The notes under the pieces are model-generated. The model ran no database searches and was not told the origin of the DNA. It saw only the letters and a list, made by a program, of their open reading frames with translations. 64,000 bases of DNA from JAPLNB01 sp964451955 (GTDB lineage Bacteria > Planctomycetota > Phycisphaerae > Tepidisphaerales > Tepidisphaeraceae). Location of the stretch: positions 6,428 through 70,427 of the forward strand of contig CAYVKG010000011.1 of assembly GCA_964451955.1 (NCBI GenBank). The letters are read 5' to 3'. Shown here piece after piece: positions 27,163 through 34,641 of this stretch. Positions within the stretch are counted from its first letter, which is position 1. Every line of letters starts with the position of its first letter. The position numbers and the translations under genes were made by a program.

Positions 27163-27282
27163 TCAGTCGCTCGGGTGCTTCCGGTCGCCCAGGTGTACCA
27201 ACAACGCCAGGATGGCAAACACGATCCCCAAAGCAAGGAAATAAATCTTGCAGATCTCCACGAAAAACTCGCCCGCGTTCAT
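27163..27282 (-). CDS. 39-residue single-pass membrane protein
   Basis: Short frame beginning MNAGEFFVEICKIYF. It has one strongly hydrophobic segment (about residues 13-31, FLALGIVFAILALLVH) and a charged tail LGDRKHPSD, suggesting the C-terminus is cytoplasmic or at least soluble. GGGAGG stands five bases before the ATG, one of the best ribosome-binding sites in the window, which is why this reading is preferred to the longer open frame around it. It is placed 93 bases before the GH57 gene on the same strand. Function unknown. It may be a small regulator or an anchor. Confidence 0.55.
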   Translation of the reverse strand: MNAGEFFVEICKIYFLALGIVFAILALLVHLGDRKHPSD

Positions 27283-27617
27283 GCCTGCCTCCCTTGGCTT
27301 GCGCCCTTCCACCTCCAGCAGGCCCACAGACACAACCGGGAGCGGCTCGTCGCTTTGACGTCCGGATACAACAGATGCCGCCCAGGCGCCGTGACATACG
27401 AAAACACACTCGCCATCGCAGCCACTTCCGACCGCACACGCCATATCCATTGACGCACGACCGATAGCCTCGTTCCCACTGTTTGTCCCTTTGGGCTTCT
27501 CATTGACGCTCCGATCTGTAGTCGTTCCATCAGGAAAGGTATTTCCATCTCCACAATCTCCGCGATCCACCTGACCGCTCCGTGATCTGTAGCGGGTTGC
27601 TGGCTGCCCGAGCCCAT
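27279..27617 (-). CDS. Possible small protein overlapping the membrane peptide start (ATGA)
   Basis: A frame of 112 codons (MGSGSQQPATDHGAVRWIAE onward) whose TGA overlaps the ATG of the 39-residue membrane gene in the form ATGA, as in translational coupling. Third positions are GC-rich in this frame. The protein is basic, with no domain I recognise, and its ribosome-binding site is poor. The third frame of the same DNA is also open, so this is only a candidate. Confidence 0.22.
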   Translation of the reverse strand: MGSGSQQPATDHGAVRWIAEIVEMEIPFLMERLQIGASMRSPKGQTVGTRLSVVRQWIWRVRSEVAAMASVFSYVTAPGRHLLYPDVKATSRSRLCLWACWRWKGASQGRQA

Positions 27618-28110
27618 GACGCCTAAATCGATCCCCCGCAACCGCGCCAAACGACTCGCTCTCACGCCGCATCTCCAGATCACAAACGACCTACTCAAGT
27701 TCAGCCACACTCCGGCGGCTTGGCCGACGCTTGACATCGAACAGGCGGCGCCGCCAACCCCTGATACGCGGCCAGCACACCATGAGTAACCGCCTGCAAA
27801 CCCTCCCCGACGCAAAAACCATGCCTTGGATGGAGCCGGCAACCACCCCAAAGAGTGTCCCCATCCAGCCTGCCTCAATACCCGAATTGCCCATCGGACA
27901 GAACCTCAGCGATTCGCGTGCCACTGCCCCAAAAACCGCATAAGCGCAATCCGCTCCTCGGTTAGCCCATTAGACATTCCCTCGTGGTGCACTCGGCGTG
28001 CATTTGATGTATAAGCATGAGACATTTCCTGCCCCGACGAGGTGTCGTGAATCGGTCCCCGCAAACACCCTCTATCGCCCGCTCAGGGTCGCAAACTACC
28101 GGAGGCTGCG
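27283..28110. other. 828-bp region with only short uncertain frames
   Basis: Apart from the two low-confidence minus-strand frames listed, nothing convincing is seen. The right end (about 28000-28110) is the leader of the sigma-54 activator and includes TATAAG at 28010-28015 without a matching -35, and GGAGG six bases before that gene. The region may hold degraded coding sequence. Confidence 0.35.
27691..27894 (-). CDS. Possible 67-residue membrane-associated protein
   Basis: Frame MGNSGIEAGWMGTLFGVVAG followed by SIQGMVFASG, then a very basic tail (LMVCWPRIRGWRRRLFDVKR). The first half could be one membrane helix, and the positive tail would stay in the cytoplasm. GAGG lies 10 bases before the ATG. 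No family was recognised. It could be a real short gene or a fragment. Confidence 0.3.
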   Translation of the reverse strand: MGNSGIEAGWMGTLFGVVAGSIQGMVFASGRVCRRLLMVCWPRIRGWRRRLFDVKRRPSRRSVAELE

Positions 28111-29712
28111 ATGGCGGTTCTATCTGACAGCGAAAGATCCTTGGCGACAGTCCTGGCTAAATTGACCTACTGCAATCCGTTCTTGCCCGAGAGAATTCAA
28201 TACGAGCGAGAGGCCCTCGGCGACGCCTTCGTCGAATCCGGACCCGTCTGGAACGCGCCGGCCAACCTGCAATGGGAACGACCCAACATATCGCTTGTCC
28301 ATCAAAAGGTCGAAAAACTCGTCGAAACGGTCTGGCGCCGCCTCACCGAGGGACAAACCGCCACCTCGCAGGAACTGGAATTGTATCAGGACAATGTCCT
28401 CTACTTGCTCTATCACCGTACACGTGAAACTTCAGTCCAGATCATTCAGAGTGGCCAGACCAAGAACACCAAGCGAGTCTCCGCTTACCGGCAGTTTGAG
28501 GCCGACTATTGGAGGTATCTCCAAATACCGGGCATCAATATCCAGCCGCGATACACGCCCCACCACATGTTCGCCAGCTTCTTCCAGGTCAGGCGGGCTT
28601 TCCACCACATCTTCCAAAACATCATCGGCCAATCACTCCCCGCCGCCCGCCTGCGCGCAGCCGTCTGGCAGTCCATCTTCACCAATAACCTCGAACGATA
28701 CGAACGCGTCCTCTGGGATCGAATGTCCGACTTCACCACGCTCATCGTCGGGCCCTCAGGCACCGGCAAGGAACTGGTCGCCAGGGCCATCGCCCTCTCT
28801 CGTTACATCCCCTTCGATCCCAAAACCCTCCTCTTCACCCGCGATTTCACGGAACTGTTCTATCCTCTGAATCTCTCCGCCTTGTCTCCAACCCTCATCG
28901 AGTCCGAACTCTTCGGCCACAAAAAAGGCGCATTCACCGGCGCCCTCGACGATCGCGCCGGTTGGCTCGAAGTCTGTCACGACCTCGGAACCGTCTTCCT
29001 TGACGAGGTCGGCGAAATCGACGGGGCCATCCAGGTCAAACTCCTGCGCGTCCTCCAAACACGCACTTTCCAGAGGCTCGGAGACACAGGCACCCGACGT
29101 TTTCAGGGGAAAATCATCGCCGCCACCAACCGAGACCTGGCCAAGGAGATGCAGCAAGGACGCATGAGGGCTGACTTCTATTATCGCCTCTGTTCCGACA
29201 TCATCGTCACGCCCAGCCTCAGAGAGATCCTCACTGACTCACCTCACGAATTGCGCAACCTGATCATGTTCATCGCCACCCACCTCACCGGCCCACGCCC
29301 GGAAATGACCACCGATCAGAGATTCTCAAATGAGGCCGACTCCCTCACCCGCGAGGTCGAAAACTGGATCGCCAAACACCTCGGCCCCGATTACTCCTGG
29401 CCGGGCAATTTCAGAGAGCTGGAACAATGCGTCAGAAACGTGCTCATCCGCGGAGAATACTGGCCTGCAAAACTTGCAGGCAAGGGCGATTTCGCGGCAC
29501 TCGCCGATGACGTCATGGCGGGCACCCTCACCGCCGACCAGTTGCTCCGCCGCTACGTCACGCTCGTACATGCCCAGACACGCAATTACGAAGAAACCGC
29601 CAGACGGCTCCGCTTGGACCGAAGAACCGTCAAGGCCAAGGTGGATCCCCAAATGCTGCAGCAGGGGGGAGAGGGGCACCCAAACACTCACCAGCCGCTG
29701 AATGACCCCTGA
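28111..29712 (+). CDS. Sigma-54-interacting AAA+ transcriptional activator with an unrecognised N-terminal domain
   Basis: Enhancer-binding-protein-type regulator of 533 residues, predicted to hydrolyse ATP and remodel sigma-54 RNA polymerase. Residues 1-200 are helical and match no sensor domain I know (no receiver, GAF or PAS signature). The AAA+ core has Walker A GPSGTGKE (214-221), the sigma-54-contact loop GAFTGA (273-278), Walker B GTVFLDEVGEID (about 293-304), sensor I ATNRD, and WPGNFRELEQ (usually WPGNVRELE). The C-terminus NYEETARRLRLDRRTVKAKV is a Fis-like helix-turn-helix. GGAGG lies five bases before the ATG. No partner kinase is adjacent and no clear -24/-12 promoter was found nearby, so its targets are unknown. 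Confidence 0.92.
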   Translation: MAVLSDSERSLATVLAKLTYCNPFLPERIQYEREALGDAFVESGPVWNAPANLQWERPNISLVHQKVEKLVETVWRRLTEGQTATSQELELYQDNVLYLLYHRTRETSVQIIQSGQTKNTKRVSAYRQFEADYWRYLQIPGINIQPRYTPHHMFASFFQVRRAFHHIFQNIIGQSLPAARLRAAVWQSIFTNNLERYERVLWDRMSDFTTLIVGPSGTGKELVARAIALSRYIPFDPKTLLFTRDFTELFYPLNLSALSPTLIESELFGHKKGAFTGALDDRAGWLEVCHDLGTVFLDEVGEIDGAIQVKLLRVLQTRTFQRLGDTGTRRFQGKIIAATNRDLAKEMQQGRMRADFYYRLCSDIIVTPSLREILTDSPHELRNLIMFIATHLTGPRPEMTTDQRFSNEADSLTREVENWIAKHLGPDYSWPGNFRELEQCVRNVLIRGEYWPAKLAGKGDFAALADDVMAGTLTADQLLRRYVTLVHAQTRNYEETARRLRLDRRTVKAKVDPQMLQQGGEGHPNTHQPLNDP

Positions 29713-29798
29713 TCCCCCAAACAGGCCCTCTTTTCACGCCAAAAACGCCCCATCCGCTCCCCACCCTCGCAACTCGCCGCTACGCCATCTGGCAATCC

Positions 29799-30173
29799 TC
29801 ACTGTTCAGGAGGGCAGTAGCTCGCCAGCTCCGTGAGAAACTCGTGCAATGCCGTAGCCGTATTGTGCCCAGGGTCATCGCCCTGGTGAATCAACGTGAA
29901 ATTCTGACGCTGCGCCGCACACGCCAACTCCTGCAGCGCCGGTTTGTACCGACCCTTGGCCAGCCAATCGTGGTACGTCGCCCGAAAATACGGGTACCCA
30001 TCCGCATGTTCCTCATACCATTCCCATAGGCCCAGTGGGGGACCCAGATGACACAGCACATGATCAATCGCGCACCATTGGCACAGGTCCTTCGTCAGGC
30101 CAATCGGCTCCACCCAAAGTCGCACCCCGTCATCGCCTTCGACGGTGTCCAGCAGGTGTTTCACCTTGATCAT
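29799..30173 (-). CDS. DUF488-family protein
   Basis: Small cytosolic protein of 124 residues starting MIKVKHLLDTVEGDDGVRLW, the DUF488 pattern (I-K-x-K-x-x-D, then x-D-G-x-R-x-x-V). It continues with GLTKDLCQWCAIDHV, WEWYEEHADGYPYFRATYHDWL and a final Rossmann-like strand FTLIHQGDDPGHNTATALHEFL. Here QGDDP replaces the more usual YSAKD-like ending, and one Cys pair (CQWC) is unusual. The family has no settled biochemical role. The start at 30173 follows GGAG by 8-9 bases, whereas a longer reading would run through the hairpin listed next. Function unknown. Confidence 0.75.
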   Translation of the reverse strand: MIKVKHLLDTVEGDDGVRLWVEPIGLTKDLCQWCAIDHVLCHLGPPLGLWEWYEEHADGYPYFRATYHDWLAKGRYKPALQELACAAQRQNFTLIHQGDDPGHNTATALHEFLTELASYCPPEQ

Positions 30174-30183
30174 GGCTTCGCTC

Positions 30184-30209
30184 CTGATGAGCAACCCGTG
30201 TCTCATCAG
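30184..30209 (-). promoter_or_regulatory. Hairpin touching the ribosome-binding site of the DUF488 gene
   Basis: CTGATGAG and CTCATCAG form a perfect eight-base stem with a ten-base loop on the mRNA. The 3' arm runs straight into GGAG (30184-30181), sharing one base with it. This placement could limit ribosome access and make translation temperature- or factor-sensitive. Confidence 0.4.
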
Positions 30210-30267
30210 TAAATAAGACGCTCTGTCCACTCATTGGTTGGGATTATAAAATCACGCCAAAATTCCC

Positions 30268-30296
30268 TTCCCATCTTAGCGGCCACTTGCTATAAA
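30268..30296 (+). promoter_or_regulatory. Promoter candidate for the RRM protein
   Basis: TTCCCA (30268-30273), 17 bases, then TATAAA (30291-30296). The inferred start near 30303 gives a leader of about 180 bases, comparable with cold-shock-type RNA-binding genes, though no known thermosensor was recognised in it. Confidence 0.4.
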
Positions 30297-30481
30297 AAAC
30301 GCTTCGAGGGCGGGTACGAGTACGCGGCCCCGGGAAAGCGGTTGGAAGTGGAACGGCCTACCACAGTCTGCATTCTTATCCCGCATCGGGTTACAACACG
30401 GGTGTCTCGATGGCCCGCGAGTCTTCGCATGCAGGCGGGTGCCAGGGGTTACCCATCTAAGGGAACCGAGGAGTATTACAC

Positions 30482-30844
30482 ATGGGTAAGAGACTGTATG
30501 TTGGGAACCTGAGCTATGGGGTTGACAGTTCGGCCTTGGAACAACTGTTCGCCGCGCACGGACAGGTGGTCTCCGCTCAGGTCATCAGCGATCGCGACAC
30601 CGGCAGAAGCAAAGGTTTCGGGTTCGTCGAAATGGCCAATGACAGCGAGGCCGATGCCGCTATCACCGCTCTCCACGGTCAAGAGCACGAGGGACGAACA
30701 CTCACCGTCAACGAAGCTCGCCCTCGCGAAGAACGCAGCGGCGGCGGACGCGGCGGGTTCGGCGGCGGACGCGGCGATCGCGGCGGCGGACGCGGTGGAT
30801 TCGGCGGTGGCGGACGGGACCGGGGCGGCTTCCGCGATCGATAA
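30482..30844 (+). CDS. RRM-domain RNA-binding protein with Gly/Arg-rich tail
   Basis: Single RNA-recognition-motif protein of 120 residues, the bacterial glycine-rich RNA-binding type. RNP2 is RLYVGNLSYG (4-13) and RNP1 is KGFGFVEM (44-51). The fold runs to about residue 80 with GRTLTVNEARPREER. The tail (about 85-120) is made of RGG/GGR repeats such as GGGRGGFGGGRGDRGG, expected to bind RNA non-specifically or promote condensation. GAGGAG lies 8 bases before the ATG. It is followed by a textbook terminator. It probably acts as an RNA chaperone in stress or cold adaptation, by family analogy. Confidence 0.95.
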   Translation: MGKRLYVGNLSYGVDSSALEQLFAAHGQVVSAQVISDRDTGRSKGFGFVEMANDSEADAAITALHGQEHEGRTLTVNEARPREERSGGGRGGFGGGRGDRGGGRGGFGGGGRDRGGFRDR

Positions 30845-30874
30845 TCCTTGGCCCTTATCTGGTTTTCTCACCAC

Positions 30875-30907
30875 GCCCGCGGGTACCAACTCGCGGGCCT
30901 TTCTTTG
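30875..30907 (+). terminator. Intrinsic terminator of the RRM gene
   Basis: GCCCGCG pairs with CGCGGGC over a ten-base loop, followed immediately by CTTTCTTTG. It begins 31 bases after the RRM stop codon. Confidence 0.75.
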
Positions 30908-30922
30908 CATGGAGTCGAAAAA

Positions 30923-30955
30923 GCCCACGAACCGCGCTCGTGGGCCTTCTTCTTC
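30923..30955. terminator. Bidirectional terminator shared with the porin gene
   Basis: GCCCACGA pairs with TCGTGGGC over a seven-base loop. The plus side is followed by CTTCTTCTTC, and the minus side reads into TTTTTCGA, so it should stop the RRM transcript as a backup and the convergent porin transcript ending at 30979. Confidence 0.75.
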
Positions 30956-30978
30956 TGACGCGCTGCCAAACCCAACCG

Positions 30979-32211
30979 TCAAAACTTGAATACCATGTCC
31001 ACCGCGAATGTGTACATCTGATCGTCACGGCCCTTGTTGAAAACATCTTCCGTCGAAAAGTCGGCCCGAAACTCCGGACGTATCACCAAATTCTTCATCA
31101 CCCTGTCCTTTGCCCATGGCGTTATGCCCATACCCACCGTCCCCTCGAAGTAGCTGGCGTCCACCCCCAAGCGCGCACCCCCGTCGTCACGGAACCACTC
31201 GCCACGCCCATTCAACGCAAACGTGTCGTTGAGCCCGTATCCCGCATAGCAGGCAATGCCATACCACCAGGCCGTGTCGCCGTCCACCGCGCAGTTCGAT
31301 CCATAACCGATATCAGCATTCACCCCCAGCGTCAGTCGCTCCGTCAACGCGTACGTTAGCGTTAGATCAAACAGTGTGGTGTAGTCCGACGTGTCATCCG
31401 CCGTCTCGGGGCCAAACAGAACCTGCCCTGCCGTGCTCAGCTTCTTGTCCGTCGAGGTGTACCCAAGCTTCACGTGGTAGCTGATCGAACCGTTGTTGTC
31501 GTCTGCCGACTGATCCCAACCACGAAAAATCCCCCCCTCCACAAGCCAGTTCTCATTGAGCTGGTACGTACCCATGATGCCCGTGTGAGTGTACGGGCCG
31601 GCAGCATAGAAAAGATAAGAGTGCGTAAAAAGCATGTTGGTGGAGGGCGCAATCGTCTCGTACCCCGTCAGGGCGTTATATTTCCCCGCCCGAATACGCA
31701 AACCGTTCCCCACCGGAACCGCAAGGTCCATGTACGCCTGGTTCAGATCCACTTGGTATTCGGGATTGTCCGCCCCTGCGTACCAGTTCAGACCATTGGA
31801 GTGGATGAACCGGGCGTCTGCGCCATAAATGACTTCGACACGCCCTCCAAGATCCCATTCCTTCTTTGATGCATCCACCCCTCGCTCAATCGCCAGATCA
31901 AGCTGGTTGCCCAGGAACTGGTTCGAACGCGGTTCGAATACGTTGCCAAAATTGTCCTTGTCCGCCCCCGCAAAGTTGTAGATGTACGACCCCTCAACGT
32001 AGCCGAATACATTGATATTCGCGTCCTTCAGCGATCTCCCGATGCCTCCGGAACTCAGCAACGCCATCAAAGGCGCGTCCTCCGAAGCGGCAGCTGTGGC
32101 AGATGCCTCCTGCAGGTACAAAGGACCATCACTGGGCCCTTCCGCCATTAGCGGACTCACGACCGACAAAGCCGCCCCCACAATGGCGGCCCGAAACGAA
32201 CGACAAATCAC
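30979..32211 (-). CDS. Outer-membrane beta-barrel porin (BBP2 / OmpL-like)
   Basis: Outer-membrane channel protein of 410 residues. The leader is CRSFRAAIVGAALSVVSPLMA. The barrel strands alternate as in putative beta-barrel porin-2 proteins: ANINVFGYVEGSYIYNF, NQLDLAIERGVD, LNQAYMDLAVPVGNGLRIRAG, MLFTHSYLFYAAGPYTHTGI, NWLVEGGIFRGWDQS, FDLTLTYALTERLTLGVN and the final FAVDMVFKF with terminal Phe, the usual assembly signal. The family start MGKEI... would place the ribosome-binding site AAAGGAG inside the gene. GTG at 32211 lies seven bases after it and begins the leader directly, so GTG is chosen. It is divergent from nadA. Likely substrates are small solutes or sugars. Confidence 0.88.
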   Translation of the reverse strand: MICRSFRAAIVGAALSVVSPLMAEGPSDGPLYLQEASATAAASEDAPLMALLSSGGIGRSLKDANINVFGYVEGSYIYNFAGADKDNFGNVFEPRSNQFLGNQLDLAIERGVDASKKEWDLGGRVEVIYGADARFIHSNGLNWYAGADNPEYQVDLNQAYMDLAVPVGNGLRIRAGKYNALTGYETIAPSTNMLFTHSYLFYAAGPYTHTGIMGTYQLNENWLVEGGIFRGWDQSADDNNGSISYHVKLGYTSTDKKLSTAGQVLFGPETADDTSDYTTLFDLTLTYALTERLTLGVNADIGYGSNCAVDGDTAWWYGIACYAGYGLNDTFALNGRGEWFRDDGGARLGVDASYFEGTVGMGITPWAKDRVMKNLVIRPEFRADFSTEDVFNKGRDDQMYTFAVDMVFKF

Positions 32212-32461
32212 GGAAATCTCCTTTCCCATAATCCAGACACCTGAGCCACGGTCGCTTCAGCGGCACTCCTGCCCTCGCGACAGGCAATCCGCCCTGGTTC
32301 CTGCTGAGCTTGCCTGATCCATAGGCTCTCAAGCCAGACCCAGCCTTACCCACCAACCACCCAGCAAACCGTGCGCCGTAACTCGACCAATACCCAGGCG
32401 ACTAACGGCGGCCATCAGGATATCATCATTCAGTCTTTGCCTTTGCCGAAAGAGGACACCA

Positions 32462-33592
32462 ATGCACCGTGTCTGGCAGGAACCGCTACCGAAAACCTAC
32501 ACCGAACTCGGCGACGCCGAACTGAAACGCCGTATCGCCGACGCTAAACAGAAACTCAAGGGAACGCTCGTCATCCTCGGACACCATTACCAGCAGGACG
32601 ACATCATCGCGTTCGCCGATTTCCGCGGCGACAGCTTCGAACTCTCTCGCCGCGCCGCCGAACAGAAAGGCATCGAGTATGTCGTCTTCTGCGGCGTCCA
32701 CTTCATGGCCGAATCCGCCGACATCCTCACCGACGAAAACGTCAAGGTCCTCCTGCCCGATCTCGGCGCCGGATGCTCCATGGCCGATATGGCTAATCTG
32801 GAACAGACCCAGGACTGCTGGGAACAGCTTCAGACCGTCTGCGATCGCGCGCGAATCGTGCCCATCACCTATGTCAACAGCTCCGCCGCAATCAAGGCGT
32901 TCGTCGGAGAGCACGGCGGGGCGGTTTGCACCAGCAGCAACTGCCGCAACGTCCTCGACTGGGCTCTCCGAGAGTCCGCAGCAGACAAAATCCTCTTCCT
33001 CCCCGATCAACATCTCGGACGCAACACCGCCTACGCCATGGGCTGGCCGCTCGACAGCATGATCGTCTGGGACCCCATCCAAAACCTCGGCGGAAACACC
33101 GAACACGCCCTCCAGACCGTCAAATTCATCCTCTGGAAGGGGCATTGCTCCGTCCATGCTCTCTTCCGCCCCGAACACGTCGACGAAGTCAGGCGAAATT
33201 CCCCAAACATCAAGGTCATCGTCCACCCCGAATGCAAATGGGAAGTCGTGCAAAAAGCCGACCTCGCCGGAAGCACCGCCTTCATCCGCAATACCGTCAA
33301 CGCCGCGCCTCCGGGAACCCAATGGGCCATCGGCACCGAAGTCCACATGGTCAACCGCCTCCGACACGAACATCCCGAACAGACAATCTCCGTCCTCAGC
33401 GGATGCCAATGCCTCTGCACTACCATGTTCCGCATCGACTTGCCACACCTCTGCTGGACCCTCGAAAACCTCCTCTCCGGAAACGTCGTCAATCAGATCA
33501 CGGTCGATCCCCAAACACGCAAGTGGGCCTTGGTGGCGCTCCAACGAATGCTCAATATCACAGGAACCCGCAACCTCCCCAAATCCCCCTGA
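32462..33592 (+). CDS. nadA: Quinolinate synthase NadA
   Basis: Iron-sulfur enzyme of 376 residues condensing iminoaspartate with dihydroxyacetone phosphate to quinolinate in NAD biosynthesis. Signatures: VILGHHYQQDDIIAFADFRG, VVFCGVHFMAESADIL, LLPDLGAGCSMADM with cluster ligand candidate Cys105, HLGRNTAYAMGWPL, GHCSVHALF with Cys229, VIVHPECKWEV, and SGCQCLCTTMFRI supplying the third ligand (Cys315-319). The spacing matches the long NadA type in which three Cys hold the 4Fe-4S cluster. GAGG stands 7 bases before the ATG. nadB and nadC are not adjacent, so it is a single-gene unit, divergent from the porin. Confidence 0.97.
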   Translation: MHRVWQEPLPKTYTELGDAELKRRIADAKQKLKGTLVILGHHYQQDDIIAFADFRGDSFELSRRAAEQKGIEYVVFCGVHFMAESADILTDENVKVLLPDLGAGCSMADMANLEQTQDCWEQLQTVCDRARIVPITYVNSSAAIKAFVGEHGGAVCTSSNCRNVLDWALRESAADKILFLPDQHLGRNTAYAMGWPLDSMIVWDPIQNLGGNTEHALQTVKFILWKGHCSVHALFRPEHVDEVRRNSPNIKVIVHPECKWEVVQKADLAGSTAFIRNTVNAAPPGTQWAIGTEVHMVNRLRHEHPEQTISVLSGCQCLCTTMFRIDLPHLCWTLENLLSGNVVNQITVDPQTRKWALVALQRMLNITGTRNLPKSP

Positions 33593-33750
33593 GCGGCTTC
33601 CCGGCCATTGTCCGTATCCGCCCGGACGCAACGCAAACCCCTCCGCCCCGTTATCGGACCTCAACCCCATCAGCCTCAACTTGCCTCCCCATCGCCATGT
33701 ATCGTATGCCTGTCATTGGATCATCTATGGCCATCGGAGGAAATTGAACC

Positions 33751-34515
33751 ATGAAGCAACAGGCAAACCGCGAATTCGCCATCGTCGAACATCTTGAAGA
33801 CCGCCGACTCCTTAATGGCGCCGGCCCCCATGAGCCGGTCTGGCTCGCCGACCGCCAACTCATGATCAAGGGCACACAAGCCCCCGATACCATCGTCATC
33901 AGTGCCTATCAATACCCCATCACCACCACCCTCGAAGATGGCTCCACCACGACCAGTTACATCGACAAGATCAAGGTCCTCTTCAACTCCAGGCAATTCC
34001 TCTTCCATGCCGACCAGGTCAAACGTATCGTCGTCAACGCCCGGGCCGGCGATGACTCCGTCGTCGTCGATGCCTCCGGCGGACCCATGACCAAACCTCT
34101 CCATGTCATCACCGGTAAAGGACATGACACAGCCCTCGGAGGTGCGGGTAACGATAAACTCTGGGGCGAACTCGGCGACGACTCCATCGACGGCGGCGGC
34201 GGCGACGACATGCTCTCCGGCGGCGCCGGAAATGACTCCATGCTCGGCGGCGACGGCAGTGACAAAATCCTCGGCGGTGCCGGCGACGACAACCTCGACG
34301 GCGGACTCGGCGATGACAGAGTCTCCGGCCAACAGGGCAACGATGACCTCACCGGCGGCGAAGGCGCCGATATCCTCTCCGGTGGAGCGGGCAACGACGA
34401 TTTCCTCGGCGGCGCAAACGACGCGCAGAACGAAATCAAAGACCAACGCAAGGAGGACGATGGCGACAATGTCCTGAAAATCAAGAAAAAGAAGGTCCAC
34501 GAACAGCCCGATTGA
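33751..34515 (+). CDS. Secreted RTX/hemolysin-type calcium-binding repeat protein
   Basis: Protein of 254 residues whose N-terminus has the planctomycete signature VEHLEDRRLLNG (about 10-21), the same motif as the giant protein at 13149. Residues about 25-130 form a beta-rich segment (LMIKGTQAPDTIVISAYQ). Residues about 130-235 are tandem nonapeptides of the GGxGxDxxx type (GGAGNDSMLGGDGSDKILGG, GGLGDDRVSG), which fold as a calcium beta-roll. It ends in a basic tail. GGAGG lies 10 bases before the ATG. No type I secretion genes are present, so export probably uses the N-terminal signal. Probably a small surface or matrix protein. Confidence 0.88.
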   Translation: MKQQANREFAIVEHLEDRRLLNGAGPHEPVWLADRQLMIKGTQAPDTIVISAYQYPITTTLEDGSTTTSYIDKIKVLFNSRQFLFHADQVKRIVVNARAGDDSVVVDASGGPMTKPLHVITGKGHDTALGGAGNDKLWGELGDDSIDGGGGDDMLSGGAGNDSMLGGDGSDKILGGAGDDNLDGGLGDDRVSGQQGNDDLTGGEGADILSGGAGNDDFLGGANDAQNEIKDQRKEDDGDNVLKIKKKKVHEQPD

Positions 34516-34581
34516 TCAACCCCAACCCAAATAACCGTCGCCTAAACGAATCACGCGACTCCGCGAACGAACAAATACAGA

Positions 34582-34608
34582 GGCCCACGGCTTCGCCGTG
34601 GGCCTTCT
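34582..34608 (+). terminator. Terminator with UUCG tetraloop after the RTX-like gene
   Basis: GGCCCACGGC and GCCGTGGGCC form a ten-base perfect stem whose tip reads C-TTCG-G, the extra-stable UUCG tetraloop. It is followed by TTCTCC and lies 66 bases after the stop. It may also serve the convergent fucosidase gene. Confidence 0.65.
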
Positions 34609-34641
34609 CCGTCTCGCGCTCTCCTACTCTCCTCCACCCCC

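Larger units (their letters stand above)
30174..30481. other. 308-bp divergent leader region
   Basis: The region lies between the divergent DUF488 and RRM genes. It holds the hairpin at 30184-30209, two TATAAA boxes (30245 and 30291) and the RRM promoter candidate at 30268-30296. The long leader to 30482 is unoccupied by genes. Confidence 0.5.

Noticed and set aside
27961..28110. Possible -24/-12 sigma-54 promoter upstream of the activator
   Set aside because: The GG and GC pairs around 27986-28001 are 12 rather than 10 bases apart.
32212..32461. Possible riboswitch in the porin/nadA divergent region
   Set aside because: A few short stems exist, but no class-specific core sequence was recognised.
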